Assembly: GCA_008668455.1 (NCBI GenBank)
Contig: RQCD01000185.1
Coordinates: 1-8,536, forward strand
Source: Clostridia bacterium
GTDB taxonomy: Bacteria; Bacillota; Clostridia; UBA1381
Direction: 5' to 3'
DNA length: 8,536 nucleotides
The position numbers and the translations under genes are program-made. Positions 6,000 through 8,536 of this stretch are shown piece by piece. Under the pieces are notes generated by a model. The model made no database searches, was not told the origin of the DNA, and worked only from the letters and a program-made list of their open reading frames with translations. The first letter of the stretch is position 1. Each line of letters starts with the position of its first letter.

Positions 6000-8084
6000 T
6001 CAATCCTTACTTTTCGCCTTTTCTTCGTAGCCACAGCCCTCGGTACTGCAATAGATTTTTCCGCGTTTTCCACTCTTTTTCAGGAGCAGACCGCCGCATT
6101 TCGGACACTTATGATCTGCCACCGGCTCATCCCAAACCATAAAATCACACTTTGGCATATGCTCGCAGCCATAATAAACCTTCCCCCGGCGCGTTTTTTT
6201 CACTAAAACAGCGCCGCCGCATTTCGGACAAGCTGCTCCGCTTTCTTCGCGGATTGCCTTGGTATTCTGACAATCCGGAAATCCCGGGCATGCCAGAAAC
6301 TTTCCGTATTTTCCGATTTTATACACCATTTTGCGCCCGCATTTTTCGCAGGTGACATCCGATTCCTCGTCCTTAATTTGTATTTTTGCGATTTCCTCAG
6401 TGGCGCGCTCCAAATTCTTTGCAAAATCCGGATAAAATTCCTTTAACACCTTCACCCAGTTCCGCTTTCCTTCTTCCACCTCATCCAGTTCTTCCTCCAT
6501 GCCGGCAGTAAACTCAATATCCACAATCTTTTTAAAATGATTTTTCATAATGTCGTTTGTGATCATGCCAAGCTCTGTCGGAACAAGCTGCTTTTTGTTC
6601 CGGACAACATATCCGCGTGAAACAATGGTGGCAATGGTCGGCGCATAGGTACTCGGACGTCCGATTCCGTTTTCCTCCAGCGCACGCACCAAGGATGCCT
6701 CAGTGTAGCGTGCAGGCGGCTGTGTATAGTGCTGAATACCCTCAATATGCTTTTTTTCCAAAGTCTGTGACGTCTCCAAGCTCGGTAGCTTTTTTTCCTT
6801 TTCCTTCGCCTGATCTGTCCCCTCTGTATAGATCATGGTAAAACCCTTAAAAACAACATCCGATCCGCCGGCGCGGAATTTTATGTCCCCGGCAGATATA
6901 ATTGCTGTAGTCTGCGCATAAACCGCCTCGGTCATCTGACTTGCGACAAAGCGCGTCCAGATCAGCTTATAGAGCTTAAACTGATCGGCGGTAAGCTTAT
7001 CCTTAACCATTTCCGGATGAATCCGGACATTGGTCGGACGGATTGCCTCATGTGCATCCTGTGCGTTCTTTTTCGCTTTGTACTGACGCGCCTTGACATA
7101 TTCCTCTCCATAGCCGGTTCTGATATATTCCACCGCTTCCGCCTGTGCCTCTGCCGAGATTCGCAGCGAGTCGGTTCTCATATAGGTAATCAGACCGATT
7201 GTTCCAAATTCTGATCCTAAATTCATACCTTCATAAAGCGTCTGTGCCGTCTGCATCGTCCGACCGGTGTTAAAGCCGATTTTTCTGGACGCGTCCTGCT
7301 GGAGGGTACTGGTTGTAAATGGAGGCGGCGGATTTTTCCGCACCTCTGTCTGCTTGACGCTCTCCACTAAAAATTCTTTTCCTTCCGTTTTTTGGATGAT
7401 TTTATCCGCTTCCTTGCGCGAGCTTAAATCATCCTCCTCTTTGTTCTTTGAAAAATATTTTGCCGTAAAGCTTTTTTTTGATGCCGGATCTTTTAATTCT
7501 GCCTCCACCGTCCAGTATTCTTTCGGAACAAAATTTAAAATTTCTTCCTCCCGGTCGCAGATCATTCGGGTAGAAACCGACTGAACCCGTCCGGCGCTCA
7601 GTCCTTTTTTTACCTTTTCCCAAAGCAGCGGACTGATTTTATATCCAACTACGCGATCCAAAACGCGCCGTGCCTGCTGCGCGTCCACCAGATCCATATT
7701 GATACTGCGCGGATGCTTGATTGCCTCTTTTACAGCAGACTTTGTGATTTCGTTAAAGGTTACCCGGCATTTGGATGCAGGGTCAATATTTAAAGCATGC
7801 GCCAAATGCCAGCTGATTGCCTCTCCCTCGCGGTCAGGGTCGGTTGCGAGATAGACAACATCCGCATTCTTCGCTTCTTTTTTTAACTGCGCAAGCAGCG
7901 GTCCTTTTCCGCGGATTGTGATATAACGCGGCTCAAAATCGTGCTCAACATCCACCGCAAGCTGACTTTTCGGCAGATCGATGACATGCCCCATCGAGGC
8001 AACCACCGTATAATCCTTTCCCAGATACTTTTTGATTGTTCCTGCCTTGGCAGGAGACTCTACAATTAAAAGCTTTTTTGCCAT
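6000..8084 (-). CDS. topA: DNA topoisomerase I (type IA)
   Basis: The 694-residue enzyme relaxes negative supercoils by passing strands through a transient single-strand break. The N-terminal Toprim domain (about 1-115) has Glu9 in VESPAKA and the acidic triad in TDPDREGE (81-88). The breakage-joining core contains Tyr301 in GLITYMRTDS, the residue that forms the 5'-phosphotyrosine link, and a conserved ENGIGRPSTYAPTI stretch starting at 471. Three four-cysteine zinc ribbons close the protein: Cys579/582/599/605, 619/622/640/646 and 660/663/679/684. Length and layout match B. subtilis TopA (about 690). The ATG start has an AAAGGAA SD about 8 nt upstream and begins 21 bp after the dprA stop. 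No separate promoter is evident in that gap, so it may be read through from dprA or from a promoter inside it. Confidence 0.97.
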   Translation of the reverse strand: MAKKLLIVESPAKAGTIKKYLGKDYTVVASMGHVIDLPKSQLAVDVEHDFEPRYITIRGKGPLLAQLKKEAKNADVVYLATDPDREGEAISWHLAHALNIDPASKCRVTFNEITKSAVKEAIKHPRSINMDLVDAQQARRVLDRVVGYKISPLLWEKVKKGLSAGRVQSVSTRMICDREEEILNFVPKEYWTVEAELKDPASKKSFTAKYFSKNKEEDDLSSRKEADKIIQKTEGKEFLVESVKQTEVRKNPPPPFTTSTLQQDASRKIGFNTGRTMQTAQTLYEGMNLGSEFGTIGLITYMRTDSLRISAEAQAEAVEYIRTGYGEEYVKARQYKAKKNAQDAHEAIRPTNVRIHPEMVKDKLTADQFKLYKLIWTRFVASQMTEAVYAQTTAIISAGDIKFRAGGSDVVFKGFTMIYTEGTDQAKEKEKKLPSLETSQTLEKKHIEGIQHYTQPPARYTEASLVRALEENGIGRPSTYAPTIATIVSRGYVVRNKKQLVPTELGMITNDIMKNHFKKIVDIEFTAGMEEELDEVEEGKRNWVKVLKEFYPDFAKNLERATEEIAKIQIKDEESDVTCEKCGRKMVYKIGKYGKFLACPGFPDCQNTKAIREESGAACPKCGGAVLVKKTRRGKVYYGCEHMPKCDFMVWDEPVADHKCPKCGGLLLKKSGKRGKIYCSTEGCGYEEKAKSKD

Positions 8085-8105
8085 CTTCCGATTCCTTTCT
8101 GTAAT

Positions 8106-8536
8106 TTATATCAAAAGCTGATAGTTATCCCCCGGCATTTTCTGAATAAGACCGTAAATCTCAAGCATTGGAAGTAGCGTGTTGAGTTCTTCCATATTCA
8201 TACCGCATTTTATCTGTAATTCCTCAATATGAAGCGTTTTTTCCAAAAGTGCGGAAATCACGCGTTTCTCCTCCTCCGAAAGGCTGCGAAAGCGTTCGTC
8301 CTCCAAAGAAATTTGTCTCGGTTTCGCCTGCTGTTTCATCGGTTCTGCCGTTTGCAGCTCATAGGCATATTCATCTAAAATATCCTGCGCACAGGTAACC
8401 AGCTTTGCGCCCTGTTGGATCAGCCGGTTTGTTCCGCGGCTCTGATAGGAAAAGATCGAGCCGGGAACCGCAAAAACATCCCGTCCGTTTTCCAGAGCCA
8501 GCTGTGCCGTGATTAACACACCGCTTGCCTCCGGCG
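8106..8536 (-). CDS. dprA: DNA processing protein DprA/Smf, C-terminal part (5' end beyond window)
   Basis: DprA loads RecA on incoming single-stranded DNA during natural transformation; it is kept in many bacteria without known competence. About 142 C-terminal residues are present and the reading frame continues to the right edge. The start PEASGVLITAQLALENGRDVFAVPGS is the end of the Rossmann-like DNA-binding domain, and SRGTNRLIQQGAKLV follows as in B. subtilis DprA. The last 60 or so residues (from about LSEEEKRVISALL) form the DprA winged-helix domain. The GTG at 8517-8519 in this frame is an internal Val codon, not the start, because conserved DprA sequence lies upstream of it. The stop TAA is 21 bp before topA, matching the Firmicutes dprA-topA-trmFO order. 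Confidence 0.94.
   Translation of the reverse strand, partial: PEASGVLITAQLALENGRDVFAVPGSIFSYQSRGTNRLIQQGAKLVTCAQDILDEYAYELQTAEPMKQQAKPRQISLEDERFRSLSEEEKRVISALLEKTLHIEELQIKCGMNMEELNTLLPMLEIYGLIQKMPGDNYQLLI

Noticed and set aside
5690..6142. A 150-codon plus-strand ORF across the trmFO-topA junction
   Set aside because: It is antisense to two secure genes, lacks an SD and shows no recognisable family; its Pro/His/Ser-rich composition is that of a reverse-frame shadow.
8517..8519. GTG as the start codon of the right-edge gene
   Set aside because: Conserved DprA residues (PEASG) are encoded upstream of it in the same frame, so it is an internal Val and the gene is cut by the window edge.
1..8536. 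CRISPR arrays, insertion sequences, phage genes, tRNA or rRNA
   Set aside because: I found no direct repeat series, transposase-like protein, terminal inverted repeats or RNA gene signatures; every region is accounted for by the genes listed or short gaps.

Overview
The window reads as a chromosomal housekeeping region of a spore-forming, low- to mid-GC Firmicute, most likely a Clostridia-class anaerobe. The evidence is the block dprA-topA-trmFO (a conserved Firmicutes gene order), the folate-dependent tRNA methyltransferase TrmFO, a CwlD-type cortex amidase, a SpoVB/YtgP-type flippase, an S. aureus-like class II EPSP synthase and strong GGAGG-type ribosome binding sites. The genus cannot be fixed from sequence alone. 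I see no mobile element, CRISPR array, tRNA, rRNA or prophage gene.

Layout: aroA (minus strand, C-terminal end cut by the left edge, start at 847) is divergent from a large MurJ/SpoVB-family membrane protein gene (946-2550, plus). About 100 bp of AT-rich DNA between them carries the aroA promoter. The flippase gene converges on a minus-strand series that fills the rest of the window. In transcription order from the right this is dprA (partial, cut by the right edge), topA, trmFO, a membrane-anchored cysteine-free thioredoxin-fold protein, cwlD and a coaX-like gene. The convergent ends share one long perfect hairpin at 2545-2602 that contains both stop codons and is probably a bidirectional terminator. 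No stretch over 300 bp lacks a gene.

The minus-strand genes look co-transcribed. The dprA-topA gap is 21 bp and topA-trmFO is 6 bp. The trmFO stop overlaps the thioredoxin-like start. A 50-bp gap with a possible SD-masking hairpin precedes cwlD. A 52-bp gap with a near-consensus vegetative promoter precedes the coaX-like gene. Functions span DNA uptake/recombination (DprA), supercoil relaxation (TopA), tRNA T-loop m5U54 formation (TrmFO), spore cortex maturation (CwlD) and a CoA-pathway kinase fold. The flippase (lipid-linked wall precursors) and CwlD both concern the cell wall or spore; aroA is the shikimate pathway step for aromatic amino acids.

Most of the window is ordinary. The points most worth a second look are the coaX-like protein, which has lost one of the three conserved catalytic aspartates and has Glu at another; the cysteine-free thioredoxin-fold protein linked to trmFO; and the hairpins at 2545-2602 and 4132-4169.
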